From assembly GCA_934394515.1 (NCBI GenBank), contig CAKRRU010000021.1, positions 1 to 28,223 of the forward strand: DNA of 28,223 nt, read 5' to 3'. This DNA comes from an uncultured Acetatifactor sp. Lineage in GTDB: Bacteria; Bacillota; Clostridia; Lachnospirales; Lachnospiraceae. Within the stretch, counting starts at the first letter, position 1, and the number at the start of each line of letters is the position of its first letter. Both the position numbers and the translations under genes were made by a program. The notes beneath the pieces are model-generated. The model was not told the DNA's origin and did not search any database. It saw only the letters and a program-made list of their open reading frames with translations. Shown in pieces: positions 1-8,676 of this stretch.

Positions 1-396
1 CACAACAACAACGTAGACTACTGGTGTGCAGTAACCGCAGTTAAGACTCTTGGTTCTATCGAGAAGGACATCAAGGCTGTAAGCCCTCAGGGACTGCCTC
101 AGGACTTCTATGATCAGATTCTGGCTAACTACAACGGACAGGTTGCTCTGTACGAAGCAGGCAAGGCTAACTCCGACTGTCTGTTCGCAACCTCTATCGA
201 CGCTGTATCCGAGTACAACCAGACTCTGTATGATTTGTATACCGAGTACCGTGACAACCTGACCATGTGCTCCAAGGATCAGTTCGACGCTCTGTATGAT
301 GAACTGAGCCAGAAGTATCTGGATGCAGGTTACCAGGAAGTGATCGATCAGAGACAGGAAGCTCTGGACAACGGTCAGACCACCAGACTTCAGTAA
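1..396 (+). CDS. Extracellular solute-binding protein of a carbohydrate ABC transporter (C-terminal end only)
   Basis: The open frame enters from the left edge and stops at TAA 394-396, giving the last 131 residues. The text is rich in Tyr, Asp, Gln and Asn. It ends with an amphipathic helix (YLDAGYQEVIDQRQEALDN) typical of the last helix of large LplA/YtcQ-type sugar-binding lipoproteins, which serve import of oligosaccharides such as rhamnogalacturonan or oligogalacturonide fragments. The position just before a pectin-oligosaccharide enzyme operon supports that role (inference). Codon use is strongly biased (CTG, GAC, AAC, TCC), as in the highly expressed dctP gene at 8758. The N-terminus, lipobox and most of the fold lie outside the window, so the exact family is not certain. 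The permease genes would be upstream. Confidence 0.72.
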   Translation, partial: HNNNVDYWCAVTAVKTLGSIEKDIKAVSPQGLPQDFYDQILANYNGQVALYEAGKANSDCLFATSIDAVSEYNQTLYDLYTEYRDNLTMCSKDQFDALYDELSQKYLDAGYQEVIDQRQEALDNGQTTRLQ

Positions 397-425
397 TTGA
401 AAAGATAAAGTTTTAAAGTAAGTAC

Positions 426-462
426 ATACAGCCCCCCGGCATGATCTGCTTGGGGGCTGTAT
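426..462 (+). terminator. Hairpin after the solute-binding protein gene
   Basis: A perfect 11-bp stem (ATACAGCCCCC with GGGGGCTGTAT) closes a 15-base loop 30 bases after the stop codon. The downstream tract is A-rich rather than U-rich, so the hairpin could act as a terminator or as a 3' stabiliser of an abundant binding-protein mRNA. Confidence 0.6.
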
Positions 463-473
463 TAAAAAGATAT

Positions 474-500
474 AAAAAAGGATAAGCTTATGCTTTTTTT
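474..500 (+). terminator. A/T-flanked palindrome ending in a T7 run
   Basis: A second symmetrical block surrounds AAGCTT. The arms AAAAAAG-G-ATAAG and CTTAT-G-CTTTTTT pair except for one G/G position and run into seven T residues. It looks like a weak intrinsic terminator backing up the GC-rich hairpin at 426-462, possibly active in both directions. The tiny loop lowers confidence. Confidence 0.35.
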
Positions 501-512
501 CGACAGACATAG

Positions 513-541
513 TTGGTTTTTGGACCCCGACATCATATAAT
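513..541 (+). promoter_or_regulatory. Predicted sigma-A promoter of the pectin-oligosaccharide operon
   Basis: A perfect -10 TATAAT (536-541) lies 17 bp after TTGGTT (513-518). The predicted start near 548 leaves a leader of about 60 bases before the GGAGGG ribosome site at 597-602. The block CCCGACATCATA (526-537) overlapping the -10 recurs at 25627-25638, upstream of the GGDEF gene. Confidence 0.55.
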
Positions 542-608
542 GTACCCAAAGTATGGCTGCGGAAAAAGAGTATAAACGACAAAGCCTGACAAGAACGGAG
601 GGAATGAA

Positions 609-1661
609 ATGTTAAAACTGGAGTATGACAAAAAAGAAATAGAGGAAGTCATTGATAAAATCGTGAAAAAGACCATGAACATGGATCTGACCTGGGACTG
701 GCCCTGCGGTGTGGCATATTACGGAATCAGTGATGCTTACGAGAAGACGGGGAAGAAGGAGTATCTGGATCTGTTAAAGGACCGTATTGATGAACTGATC
801 GATCTGGGACTTCCCAAAGTGTGGACTGTGAATGCCTGTGCCATGGGACATTGTCTGATCACTTTATATCAGGCAACCGGCGAGGAAAAATATCATGAGA
901 TCTTAATGAGCAAGATTGCGTATCTGAGAAACGAAGCACTTCGTTTCGGAGATCATGTATTGCAGCATACCGTTTCGGCTAACAATGATTTCCCGGAGCA
1001 GTGCTGGTGTGACACCCTGTTCATGGCAGCGTTTCTGATGCTGCGTGTGGGTGTGATGGAACATGACGAGAAACTGATCGATGATGCACTGAATCAGTAT
1101 TACTGGCATATCAAGTATCTGCAGAATCCCAGCAGCGGACTCTGGTATCACGGCTATGACAATATCGCCGGCGACCATATGTCCGGAATCTATTGGGGCA
1201 GAGCCAATGCATGGGCGGCATTTACCATGTCACAGGTAGGCGGTATCCTGCCGCAGTGCTATCTGTATCCGAAATACATTGATGTGGCAGGTTCTTTGAA
1301 TGAACAGCTGGCAGCCCTGAAAGTATATCAGACGGAGAACGGACTGTGGAGAACCGTAGTGGATGATCCGGAGTCTTATGAGGAAATCTCCGCATCCGCA
1401 GGAATTGCTGCAGCAATGCTGACCAGAGGCAATCCTTTACATAGTAAATATATCAACAAGGCAATCAAAGGACTGCTTGCCAATGTAAGCGAAGATGGCA
1501 AGGTGATGAATGTGTCCGGCGGAACTGCTGTCATGAGAGACAAAGAAGGTTACCGCGGAATTCCCAAGGCCTACATTCAGGGCTGGGGACAGGGACTGGC
1601 ATTATCATTTTTCGCAACACTGTTAGTATCCGACGAGATTGAGAAGGATGGTGCGTTATAA
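609..1661 (+). CDS. GH105 unsaturated rhamnogalacturonyl/glucuronyl hydrolase
   Basis: The 350-residue length is normal for the GH105 (YteR/YesR) family. These intracellular enzymes remove the 4,5-unsaturated uronate left at the non-reducing end of oligosaccharides by pectate or rhamnogalacturonan lyases, through hydration of the double bond. The (alpha/alpha)6-barrel signatures are visible: DLTWDWPCGVA near residues 26-37, CWCDTLFMA at 132-140 with Asp135 aligned to the YteR catalytic Asp, GLWYHGYD, YWGRANAW, and the C-terminal YIQGWGQGLAL. There is no signal peptide, so it acts in the cytoplasm. The start is supported by GGAGGG six bases upstream. It is the first gene of the operon and its stop codon abuts the next ATG (TAAATG). 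Family assignment is firm; the preference for rhamnogalacturonan rather than other unsaturated uronides is inferred from the neighbours. Confidence 0.92.
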   Translation: MLKLEYDKKEIEEVIDKIVKKTMNMDLTWDWPCGVAYYGISDAYEKTGKKEYLDLLKDRIDELIDLGLPKVWTVNACAMGHCLITLYQATGEEKYHEILMSKIAYLRNEALRFGDHVLQHTVSANNDFPEQCWCDTLFMAAFLMLRVGVMEHDEKLIDDALNQYYWHIKYLQNPSSGLWYHGYDNIAGDHMSGIYWGRANAWAAFTMSQVGGILPQCYLYPKYIDVAGSLNEQLAALKVYQTENGLWRTVVDDPESYEEISASAGIAAAMLTRGNPLHSKYINKAIKGLLANVSEDGKVMNVSGGTAVMRDKEGYRGIPKAYIQGWGQGLALSFFATLLVSDEIEKDGAL

Positions 1662-3074
1662 ATGTTTCGCAGAAATTTTCTGTTTGGAAAAGATTCCGAT
1701 ACGGCCAATGTGATCGATATCAGCAATGATGACCTCTATCGGCCGGACCGGGGCTACGGATTTGTGATCGAGCAGAACAGAAGAGAACAGGAAGCTTTGA
1801 AGATTCCGGAACTGAATTCGGCTTTTGATACGATGTATTGGTACAAAGACCGGAACATTACCTTTCTCAGAGAAGACGAAAACGGTTGCTATATAGATTC
1901 CGGTGCAATCGTGGCGGAGCTGGAAGAGCAGACCGGCGAGAAGATGCCGGGACGCCCCAGAAGGATCCCTCTGATCTTCAAGGTAAATGTGCCCAGGCAG
2001 GGGAATTATAAGCTGACGATCAAAATCTCTTCTGAAGAAGTGATGGGAGAGATATTGATATTTACCGGCAGAAGGCGCCTCGGATTCCGCGGTAATGTGG
2101 GGGCGGGAGAATTTACGTATACCATGACGACCAATGTCTGTGATATTGTACCGTCCGGACAGACGCATATCTTTGTGGATACGACCGTGGATCTGACAAT
2201 TCTTGCGGACAAACCACGGATCACAGGGCTTACGGTGGAAGAGATGAATTGTCCGACCGTTTATCTGGCAGGAGATTCCACGGTAACGGATCAACCGGGA
2301 GACTACCCGTATTATCCCGGAACCTGTTATTGCGGCTGGGGACAGATGCTTTCCGCGTTTCTGAATACCAGACTGGCAGTGTCGAACCATGCGCATTCGG
2401 GACTTACCACGGATACCTTCCGTAAGGAAGGTCATTATGCCGTGATTGAGCAGTACACGAGGCCCGGCGATTATATCTTTTTCCAGTTCGGGCATAACGA
2501 TCAAAAGCATCCGGAGCTTCAGGCAAAGGGCGGCTATCAGGCAAACTTGAGCCGTTATATCAAAGAGGTACAGGGCAAGGGTGCTTATCCCGTACTGGTG
2601 ACACCGATCGCGAGGAATACCTGGAGACTCAGAGACCGGATGTATCTGGATCTGCTGGAGGAGTTTGCAGCAGTGTGCAAAGAACTGGGAGAAAAATATG
2701 GTATCCCGGTACTGGATCTGCATAAACACAGTATGGAATATGTACTGGAAAAAGGATTGCAGGATGCAAAACCGATCTTTTTCCCGGGAGATTATACACA
2801 TACGAATGATTTCGGGGCTTATCAGATGGCGGGCTATGTCGCGGAAGAGATCCGCAGAGTCTGTACGAACCACAGTGAGAGAGCCTATCGGATGCTTGCA
2901 GAGTGCGTGACGGACGGATTCGGAGCATGGATCCCCACGGAGGAAAATATCGTTCCGAAAAAGCCGAGACTGTATAAAGACATTCCGGATCCGCAGGGCA
3001 ATCAGGTATTGTTATCCGAAGCGGAACAGCTGGAACGGGTCGTGAGATTGTGCCTGAAAGAGGAGCTGCTGTAA
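1662..3074 (+). CDS. CE12-type SGNH rhamnogalacturonan acetylesterase with N-terminal beta-domain
   Basis: The 470-residue protein has an N-terminal beta-rich region (about 60-195) resembling the accessory domain of RhgT/YesY-like esterases, and then an SGNH hydrolase fold. Block I is LAGDSTV with nucleophile Ser206. Block II lies around GWGQML and HAHSGLTT. Block III is FQFGHND with Asn279. Block V is GDYTHTND, where Asp377 and His380 complete the triad. Family members remove acetyl groups from galacturonate in rhamnogalacturonan I, which clears the way for backbone hydrolases. No signal peptide is present, so it probably works on imported oligosaccharides. Its ATG directly follows the GH105 stop, so the two are translationally coupled. 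A long antisense frame over this gene is a codon-bias shadow. Confidence 0.88.
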   Translation: MFRRNFLFGKDSDTANVIDISNDDLYRPDRGYGFVIEQNRREQEALKIPELNSAFDTMYWYKDRNITFLREDENGCYIDSGAIVAELEEQTGEKMPGRPRRIPLIFKVNVPRQGNYKLTIKISSEEVMGEILIFTGRRRLGFRGNVGAGEFTYTMTTNVCDIVPSGQTHIFVDTTVDLTILADKPRITGLTVEEMNCPTVYLAGDSTVTDQPGDYPYYPGTCYCGWGQMLSAFLNTRLAVSNHAHSGLTTDTFRKEGHYAVIEQYTRPGDYIFFQFGHNDQKHPELQAKGGYQANLSRYIKEVQGKGAYPVLVTPIARNTWRLRDRMYLDLLEEFAAVCKELGEKYGIPVLDLHKHSMEYVLEKGLQDAKPIFFPGDYTHTNDFGAYQMAGYVAEEIRRVCTNHSERAYRMLAECVTDGFGAWIPTEENIVPKKPRLYKDIPDPQGNQVLLSEAEQLERVVRLCLKEELL

Positions 3075-3168
3075 GAACATTAAGCAACAAATGAGCAAGA
3101 GTGGGTATCTTGGCAGAAGCAGCGAAAAATGTGATAGACAATAAAGGAAATATGAGGAGGAACTCGTA

Positions 3169-5319
3169 ATGGGAAAAGGCGGTTTTACCTTACCCGGAGA
3201 ATCGGGATATGAGAAACTGACATTGAAAATGGCAGAAAAATGGGGAGCAGATGTAATCCGGGACAGTGACGGAACCGTTCTTTCCGATGAGATCACACAT
3301 GCCGGTTACGGCATCTATTCCACGATCTGCATTATCAGGGATCATAATGCCTGGGCAAAGGAGAATCAGGATAAGCTGCAGCAGACGTTCCTCTGTACGC
3401 CTCCCTGTGTGGCAGAGAGTGACACGCTGACCATCGGTCTGATGGACAGCTTTTTCGCAGAGCAGTTCCGGATCAACGACAGCGCAGAGGCGCTTGAGTT
3501 TTGGGAAGTGTACGACAGAACAACCAATACGCTGATAAATAATGCACACTGGAGCTATGATAAGGAACATGGAACAGTGATCTTGCATGGGATCACACCG
3601 TTTCATAAATATACCGTGAGCTTCTTAGCCTATCGTATCTGGGAAGAAATCTCCATGTATAACCATACGACAAATAACTGGGACAAGGAGCATCTCATGC
3701 AGATCGATCCCAGATATCCCGAGACGCAGGAGTACCTGCTTGGCTGGATGAAAAACTGGTGCGAGGCGCATCCGGATACCACAGTAGTGCGCTTCACATC
3801 CATGTTTTATAATTTCGTGTGGATCTGGGGAAGCAGTGAGAGAAACAGGAATCTGTTCTCCGACTGGGGTTCTTATGATTTTACGGTGAGCGTACCGGCA
3901 TTGAAGGAATTTGAAGAAAAATACGGCTATGCCATGACGGCGGAAGATTTTATCAATAAAGGGAAACTTCATGTGACCCATATGCCCGGCAACCGGAAAA
4001 AAACGGACTGGATGGCGTTTATCAACGATTTCGTCATTTCCTTCGGCAAAAAGCTGATCGATATGGTGCATTCTTACGGCAAAAAGGCGTATGTCTTCTA
4101 TGATGACAGCTGGGTGGGGGTAGAGCCTTATAACGGAAGATTTAAAGAGTTTGGTTTTGACGGACTGATCAAATGTGTTTTCTCCGGTTATGAAGCGAGA
4201 TTATGTTCAGGTGTGGACGTACCGGTACATGAGCTGCGGCTGCATCCTTATCTGTTCCCTGTGGGACTGGGTGGGGCACCGACCTTTATGGAAGGCGGCA
4301 ATCCTACGCTGGATGCGAAAAAATACTGGAACAGTGTGCGACGGGCATTGCTGAGAGCAAAGATCGATCGGATCGGTCTCGGCGGATATCTGCATCTGGT
4401 GGAAGGATTTCCTGACTTTTGTGATTATATCGAAAAGGTGGCAGACGAATTCCGCCTGATCCGTTCGTTCCATGATGCGGGGGAACCTTACCGGATAGGG
4501 ACCCGTGTAGCCGTATTACACTATTGGGGAGAACTCCGTTCCTGGACCTTGTCCGGACATTTCCATGAGACCTATATGCATGATTTGATTCATATCAACG
4601 AAGCATTATCAGGACTTCCCGTGGATGTGAAATTTATTTCCTTTGAGGATATAAAAAATGGTATACTGAAAGACGTAGATGTTGTGATCAATGCCGGAAG
4701 AGCCGGAAGCGCATGGAGCGGCGGTGATGCCTGGAAGGATGATGAACTTGTCACAAAACTTACAAAGTGGGTACATGAAGGCGGCTGTTTTATCGGCGTG
4801 AATGAACCTTCCGCAGTAGAGGGCTATGATACGTATTTCCGTATGGCACATGTGCTCGGAATTGATGAGGATACCGGTGCGAGAGTATGCCACGGAAAAT
4901 GGGCGTTTACAACAGAAGATACGGATAACCTGATTCCTGACGGAGCAGGTGTGGAAGCGAAGGAGAACCGTTATCTGACAGACGGCAGGGCACAGGTACT
5001 CATGGCAGACGGCGAGAAGCCGCAAGTGACGGTGAACCGGTTCGGCAAAGGACTGGGAATCTATATGTCTTCGTTCCAGGTGAATCTGCCCAATACCAGA
5101 ATGCTGTATCAGCTGATCCGCTTCGCCGGCGGAGAGGGAACCACCGGCATCTACATGACAGACAATCTCTATACGGAATGTGCTTACTATCCGGAGAGCG
5201 GAAAACTGGTAGTCATCAATAACAGTGACACCGAACAGACGACTACGATCCTAACGGAAAACGGCAGCCGCACGGTGACGATCGCTCCTTATAATACCAC
5301 ATTCCTTGAGGTAAAATAG
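3169..5319 (+). CDS. GH112 galactosyl phosphorylase, probably D-galactosyl-1,4-L-rhamnose phosphorylase
   Basis: At 716 residues this matches the length and sequence of GH112 phosphorylases, which cleave a beta-galactoside with phosphate to give alpha-galactose-1-phosphate. The barrel domain contains RFTSMFYNFVWIWG (208-221) and the segment AYVFYDDSWVGVEPYNG, where Asp313 falls at the number of the general acid of the bifidobacterial galacto/lacto-N-biose enzyme. A beta/alpha domain follows (DVVINAGRAGSAWSGG near 500), then a C-terminal beta-domain. Family members act on galactosyl-N-acetylhexosamines or on galactosyl-beta-1,4-rhamnose. The surrounding pectin enzymes favour the latter, made when galactan-decorated rhamnogalacturonan I is degraded (inference). 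It is cytoplasmic, has AGGAGG eight bases before the ATG, and lies 94 bases after the esterase gene. Confidence 0.9.
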   Translation: MGKGGFTLPGESGYEKLTLKMAEKWGADVIRDSDGTVLSDEITHAGYGIYSTICIIRDHNAWAKENQDKLQQTFLCTPPCVAESDTLTIGLMDSFFAEQFRINDSAEALEFWEVYDRTTNTLINNAHWSYDKEHGTVILHGITPFHKYTVSFLAYRIWEEISMYNHTTNNWDKEHLMQIDPRYPETQEYLLGWMKNWCEAHPDTTVVRFTSMFYNFVWIWGSSERNRNLFSDWGSYDFTVSVPALKEFEEKYGYAMTAEDFINKGKLHVTHMPGNRKKTDWMAFINDFVISFGKKLIDMVHSYGKKAYVFYDDSWVGVEPYNGRFKEFGFDGLIKCVFSGYEARLCSGVDVPVHELRLHPYLFPVGLGGAPTFMEGGNPTLDAKKYWNSVRRALLRAKIDRIGLGGYLHLVEGFPDFCDYIEKVADEFRLIRSFHDAGEPYRIGTRVAVLHYWGELRSWTLSGHFHETYMHDLIHINEALSGLPVDVKFISFEDIKNGILKDVDVVINAGRAGSAWSGGDAWKDDELVTKLTKWVHEGGCFIGVNEPSAVEGYDTYFRMAHVLGIDEDTGARVCHGKWAFTTEDTDNLIPDGAGVEAKENRYLTDGRAQVLMADGEKPQVTVNRFGKGLGIYMSSFQVNLPNTRMLYQLIRFAGGEGTTGIYMTDNLYTECAYYPESGKLVVINNSDTEQTTTILTENGSRTVTIAPYNTTFLEVK

Positions 5320-5353
5320 GCAAGTGAAATAAATTGCAGAAGAGAGGATCACT

Positions 5354-6664
5354 ATGAGTACACAGCAGGAGAGACAGCCGGAATATTTTCCGGACGGGAC
5401 ACCAATCGAGGAATGGTTTTATGATACGAAGGTTCCGGAACTTTCAGAACTTGGCAGACAATATGTTCTGACCGATTACAATATCTGGGATGACGGCAGG
5501 ATTTATACAAAAGAGATCCAGCAGGTCATCGATCGAGCAGCCGAAGAAGGCGGCGGTGTCGTGGTCGTGCCTCCCGGAACTTATATGACGGGAGCACTTT
5601 ATTTCAAGCAGGGCGTAAATCTCTATGTATCCGCCGGAGCGACCTTAAAGGGCAGTGATGATATCTCGGATTATGATCTGAAGGAGACCAGAATCGAAGG
5701 TGAGACCTGCCTGTATTTTACCGCACTGGTTAATGCGGACGGCGTGGACGGTTTCACTATGTGCGGTCCGGGAACGATTGACGGCAACGGACTGCGGGCA
5801 TGGAAAGCATGCTGGCTCCGCTGGAAATGGGGCGGCGGAGGTAACAAGGAGGAACAAAGACCCCGGCTTGTATATCTGTCAAATTGTAAAAATGTATTGA
5901 TCGCCGGATTGCACTTACAGAATTCTCATTTTTGGACCACGCATATTTATAAGTGTGATCATGTGAAATATTTAAATTGCCACATTTATTCCCCGGCAGA
6001 GCCGGTAGCGGCTCCCAGTACGGATGCCATCGACATTGATGTCTGCACGGATGTCTTGGTGAAAGGCTGTTACATGGAAGTGAATGATGATTCCGTGGTA
6101 TTGAAGGGCGGAAAAGGTCCCTGGGCAGATACACAGCCGGAGAACGGTTCCAACGAGAGGATTCTGGTGGAGGACTGCGTCTATGGTTTCTGCCACGGAT
6201 GCCTGACCTGCGGATCGGAATCTGTACATAACCGGAATATTATCATGCGGAGAATCAAAATCCTGGGTGCGGCAAGGCTTTTGTGGCTGAAGATGCGGCC
6301 GGATACACCGCAGCATTATGAATATATCACGGTGGAAGAGATAGAGGGAAGAGTTAAGGAGTTTATTAAGATTTATCCATGGACACAGTTCTTTGACCTG
6401 AAAGACCGGAAGGACAGACCGCTGTCTTATGCGGAGCATATTACCATGAAGAATTGTAATTGTGTCTGTGATACTTTCTTCGATGTATTGCCGGATGAGA
6501 GCCAGTATCTTTTATCTGATTTTACGTTTGAAAATCTGCAGATTGCGGCGCGGATCAATAACTTCTCTGAAGATAAGGTGAAAAATATGACCTGCGAGAA
6601 TGTACAGGTGGAAAAAAGTACGGAGCCTGCGGAGAACTGGCACGAAGTCAAGGGATTTCAATGA
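5354..6664 (+). CDS. GH28 family polygalacturonase / rhamnogalacturonan galacturonidase
   Basis: A 436-residue parallel beta-helix protein of the GH28 family. The catalytic Asp residues are visible as PSTDAIDID (Asp224, in place of the usual NTD) and NDDSV (Asp245, Asp246). The GHG box reads CHG at 280-282 and the RIK box is represented by LKMRPD (Lys312-type lysine). An Ig-like N-terminal stretch precedes the helix. Bacterial intracellular GH28 enzymes of this kind usually release galacturonate, or hydrolyse rhamnogalacturonyl bonds, from short oligosaccharides. No signal peptide is present. The gene is 34 bases after the GH112 gene with AGAGGA upstream. The changed first residues of two catalytic boxes suggest a subfamily specific for rhamnogalacturonan rather than homogalacturonan, which is an inference. 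Confidence 0.88.
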   Translation: MSTQQERQPEYFPDGTPIEEWFYDTKVPELSELGRQYVLTDYNIWDDGRIYTKEIQQVIDRAAEEGGGVVVVPPGTYMTGALYFKQGVNLYVSAGATLKGSDDISDYDLKETRIEGETCLYFTALVNADGVDGFTMCGPGTIDGNGLRAWKACWLRWKWGGGGNKEEQRPRLVYLSNCKNVLIAGLHLQNSHFWTTHIYKCDHVKYLNCHIYSPAEPVAAPSTDAIDIDVCTDVLVKGCYMEVNDDSVVLKGGKGPWADTQPENGSNERILVEDCVYGFCHGCLTCGSESVHNRNIIMRRIKILGAARLLWLKMRPDTPQHYEYITVEEIEGRVKEFIKIYPWTQFFDLKDRKDRPLSYAEHITMKNCNCVCDTFFDVLPDESQYLLSDFTFENLQIAARINNFSEDKVKNMTCENVQVEKSTEPAENWHEVKGFQ

Positions 6665-6808
6665 TTGGCAGGAAACAGCAGATAACATAATCCGGGGTGG
6701 AAGCAATTGCCTGAATCGGAAGGCGTATGTCAGAGGAAGAAAGACATGCATAATAAAAGGGTATGACAGCAGCATGGTGAGATATGATGTGCTGCGGAAA
6801 GGGAGAAT

Positions 6809-8317
6809 ATGGCAAAACTGTATATCAACGAGAAGAACAAAAAGGGGCATATCAATCCGGAGCTTTACGGTAACTTTTCGGAGCATCTGGGAAGATGTAT
6901 CTATGAAGGCCTGTATGTGGGAGAGGATTCCGAGATCCCCAATACCAAGGGTATGCGTAATGATGTCGTGGCAGCTTTAAAAGAGATGAAGCTTCCGGTA
7001 TTACGCTGGCCGGGTGGATGCTTTGCGGATGAGTATCACTGGAAGGACGGTATCGGACCGAAGGAGAACCGCAAGAAAATGGTCAATACCCACTGGGGCG
7101 GTGTGACAGAGGACAACAGCTTCGGTACGCATGAGTTCTTCGAACTGTGCGAGCAGATCGGCTGTAAAACTTATATCAACGGCAATGTGGGCAGCGGTAC
7201 GGTACAGGAGATGTCCGAATGGGTAGAGTACATGACCTTTGACGGCGTATCTCCCATGGCGGATCTGCGCCGGAAGAACGGCAGAGAGAAAGCATGGAAG
7301 GTGGATTATTTCGGTGTCGGCAACGAGAACTGGGGATGCGGCGGCAACATGACACCTTCTTACTACGGCAATCTGTATCGCAGATACCAGACCTATGTGA
7401 GAAATTATGATTCCAAACAGCCGATTTTCAAGATCTGCTGCGGAGCAAATGCCGGAGATACTTACTGGACAGAAGAAGTATTGAAGACCTGTTTTGAAAA
7501 TACGCCGGAATGGCTGCACGGACTGATGGACGGACTTTCCCTGCATTATTATACAGTACCGGGAGATGACTGGCAGAATAAGGGAAGTGCACTGGAATAC
7601 GACAATGCCGAATGGTACAAGACGCTCGCCAAGGCATACAAGATCGATGAGATCATTGGCAAGCATTCCACGATCATGGATAAATATGATCCCGAGAAGA
7701 AGATCGGCCTGATCTGTGATGAATGGGGTACCTGGTTCGACGTAGAACCCGGCACGAATCCCGGATTTTTATATCAGCAGAGTACCATGAGAGATGCGCT
7801 GGTAGCAGGACTTTCCCTGAATATCTTCAACAAACACTGTGATCGTGTGAAGATGGCGAATATTGCGCAGCTGATCAATGTATTGCAGGCAGTGATCCTG
7901 ACCGAAGGCCCGAAGATGCTGTGTACCCCGACCTATCATGTATTCCATATGTACAAATATCATCAGGATGCGGATCTGGTAGAAAGCTACATCGATGGCG
8001 TGGAGCAGATCGGTGAGGACGAAAAGTATAAGGTTCCCAATTTACAGGAATCCGCTTCCGTGGACAAGGACGGTGTCTTGACCATTACCCTGAACAACCT
8101 GTCTATCGACCGGGCGGAAAAAGTGGAGATCTCTTTTGCGGAATGCGATCCGAAGCAGGTAACGGCGGCAATCCTCCACAATGATATTCATGCTTACAAT
8201 ACCTTTGACGATCCGGATAAAGTGCAGGAAGAAGAATTCAAGGACTTTACCGTGGAAAACGGCAAGATCACATTCACCATGCCGGCTTGTGCAGTAGTGA
8301 TGTTCCGAGTGAAATAA
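6809..8317 (+). CDS. GH51 alpha-L-arabinofuranosidase
   Basis: A 502-residue cytoplasmic enzyme of the GH51 family, which removes terminal alpha-L-arabinofuranose from arabinan and arabinogalactan oligosaccharides. The acid/base Glu173 lies in [11 protein letters not shown] and the nucleophile Glu305 in [10 protein letters not shown], both hallmark GH51 contexts. Other family signatures are GNFSEHLGR near the N-terminus, [13 protein letters not shown] at 66-78, and the C-terminal beta-sandwich ending CAVVMFRVK. The start is set by GGGAGA three bases before the ATG. A 144-base gap separates it from the GH28 gene. That gap shows only a weak 6-bp stem (6769-6774 with 6790-6795) and no clear promoter, so I place it in the same operon. 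In this operon it would strip arabinose side chains of rhamnogalacturonan I. Confidence 0.93.
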   Translation: MAKLYINEKNKKGHINPELYGNFSEHLGRCIYEGLYVGEDSEIPNTKGMRNDVVAALKEMKLPVLRWPGGCFADEYHWKDGIGPKENRKKMVNTHWGGVTEDNSFGTHEFFELCEQIGCKTYINGNVGSGTVQEMSEWVEYMTFDGVSPMADLRRKNGREKAWKVDYFGVGNENWGCGGNMTPSYYGNLYRRYQTYVRNYDSKQPIFKICCGANAGDTYWTEEVLKTCFENTPEWLHGLMDGLSLHYYTVPGDDWQNKGSALEYDNAEWYKTLAKAYKIDEIIGKHSTIMDKYDPEKKIGLICDEWGTWFDVEPGTNPGFLYQQSTMRDALVAGLSLNIFNKHCDRVKMANIAQLINVLQAVILTEGPKMLCTPTYHVFHMYKYHQDADLVESYIDGVEQIGEDEKYKVPNLQESASVDKDGVLTITLNNLSIDRAEKVEISFAECDPKQVTAAILHNDIHAYNTFDDPDKVQEEEFKDFTVENGKITFTMPACAVVMFRVK

Positions 8318-8324
8318 AGAAATT

Positions 8325-8588
8325 ATGGAAGAAAAAGAAATCAAAAAATATCCCTGTCGGAAATGTTTACTGAGGGAAATGGACAAAAATGCCTATATGG
8401 AGAATTTGTACGCCTACATAGACAGAATAGAAGAGGATATCAAAGCAGATAAGGCGGTCTATGAAGACCGCCTTGCTGTCTGTAAAGGCTGTGATTATCT
8501 GAATGAGGGCATGTGCGGAGCGTGCGGCTGCTTTGTGGAACTTCGCGCTGTCATAAAAGACAACAGATGTCCTTATGAGAAGTGGTAA
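8325..8588 (+). CDS. Small Cys-rich protein, DUF6171-like
   Basis: An 87-residue protein with eight cysteines in a zinc-binding-like arrangement: CRKC (11, 14), CKGC (53, 56), CGACGC (64, 67, 69) and a final Cys82 in RCPYEKW. A charged helix lies between the first and second pairs. It resembles the DUF6171 family of small clostridial proteins of unknown function that often trail metabolic operons. It begins seven bases after the GH51 stop with only a weak ribosome site, which suggests coupling. An exact 10-bp inverted repeat (8451-8460 with 8465-8474) sits inside the gene, between the helix and the CKGC motif. No function can be assigned; a metal- or nucleic-acid-binding accessory role is only a guess. 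Confidence 0.75.
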   Translation: MEEKEIKKYPCRKCLLREMDKNAYMENLYAYIDRIEEDIKADKAVYEDRLAVCKGCDYLNEGMCGACGCFVELRAVIKDNRCPYEKW

Positions 8589-8642
8589 GTGTTTCACATA
8601 AAGAAATTGTGAAGACGATATAAAAAAATTGTTAAAAACATG

Positions 8643-8672
8643 TTAAGACTGTGCTAGGAAACTTAAGAATGT
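8643..8672 (+). repeat. Tandem TTAAGANTGT half-sites upstream of the TRAP promoter
   Basis: TTAAGACTGT (8643-8652) and TTAAGAATGT (8663-8672) match at 9 of 10 positions and are exactly 20 bp apart. The second ends five bases before the predicted -35. This two-turn direct repeat fits binding by an AraC-type response regulator such as the one at 14022. Confidence 0.5.
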
Positions 8673-8676
8673 CCGA

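Noticed and set aside
525..541. CCGACAT at 527-533 and 25628-25634 as a sigma-D (flagellar) -10
   Set aside because: It differs from CCGATAT by one base, but no TAAA -35 lies at the right distance: at 25605-25608 the spacer is 19 bp, and none is present near 513.
1656..2873. A 405-codon open frame on the minus strand opposite the esterase gene
   Set aside because: It is wholly antisense to an SGNH gene with an intact catalytic triad, has a low-complexity Arg/His/Ile-rich product with no recognisable domain, and has no ribosome site. It is a codon-bias shadow.
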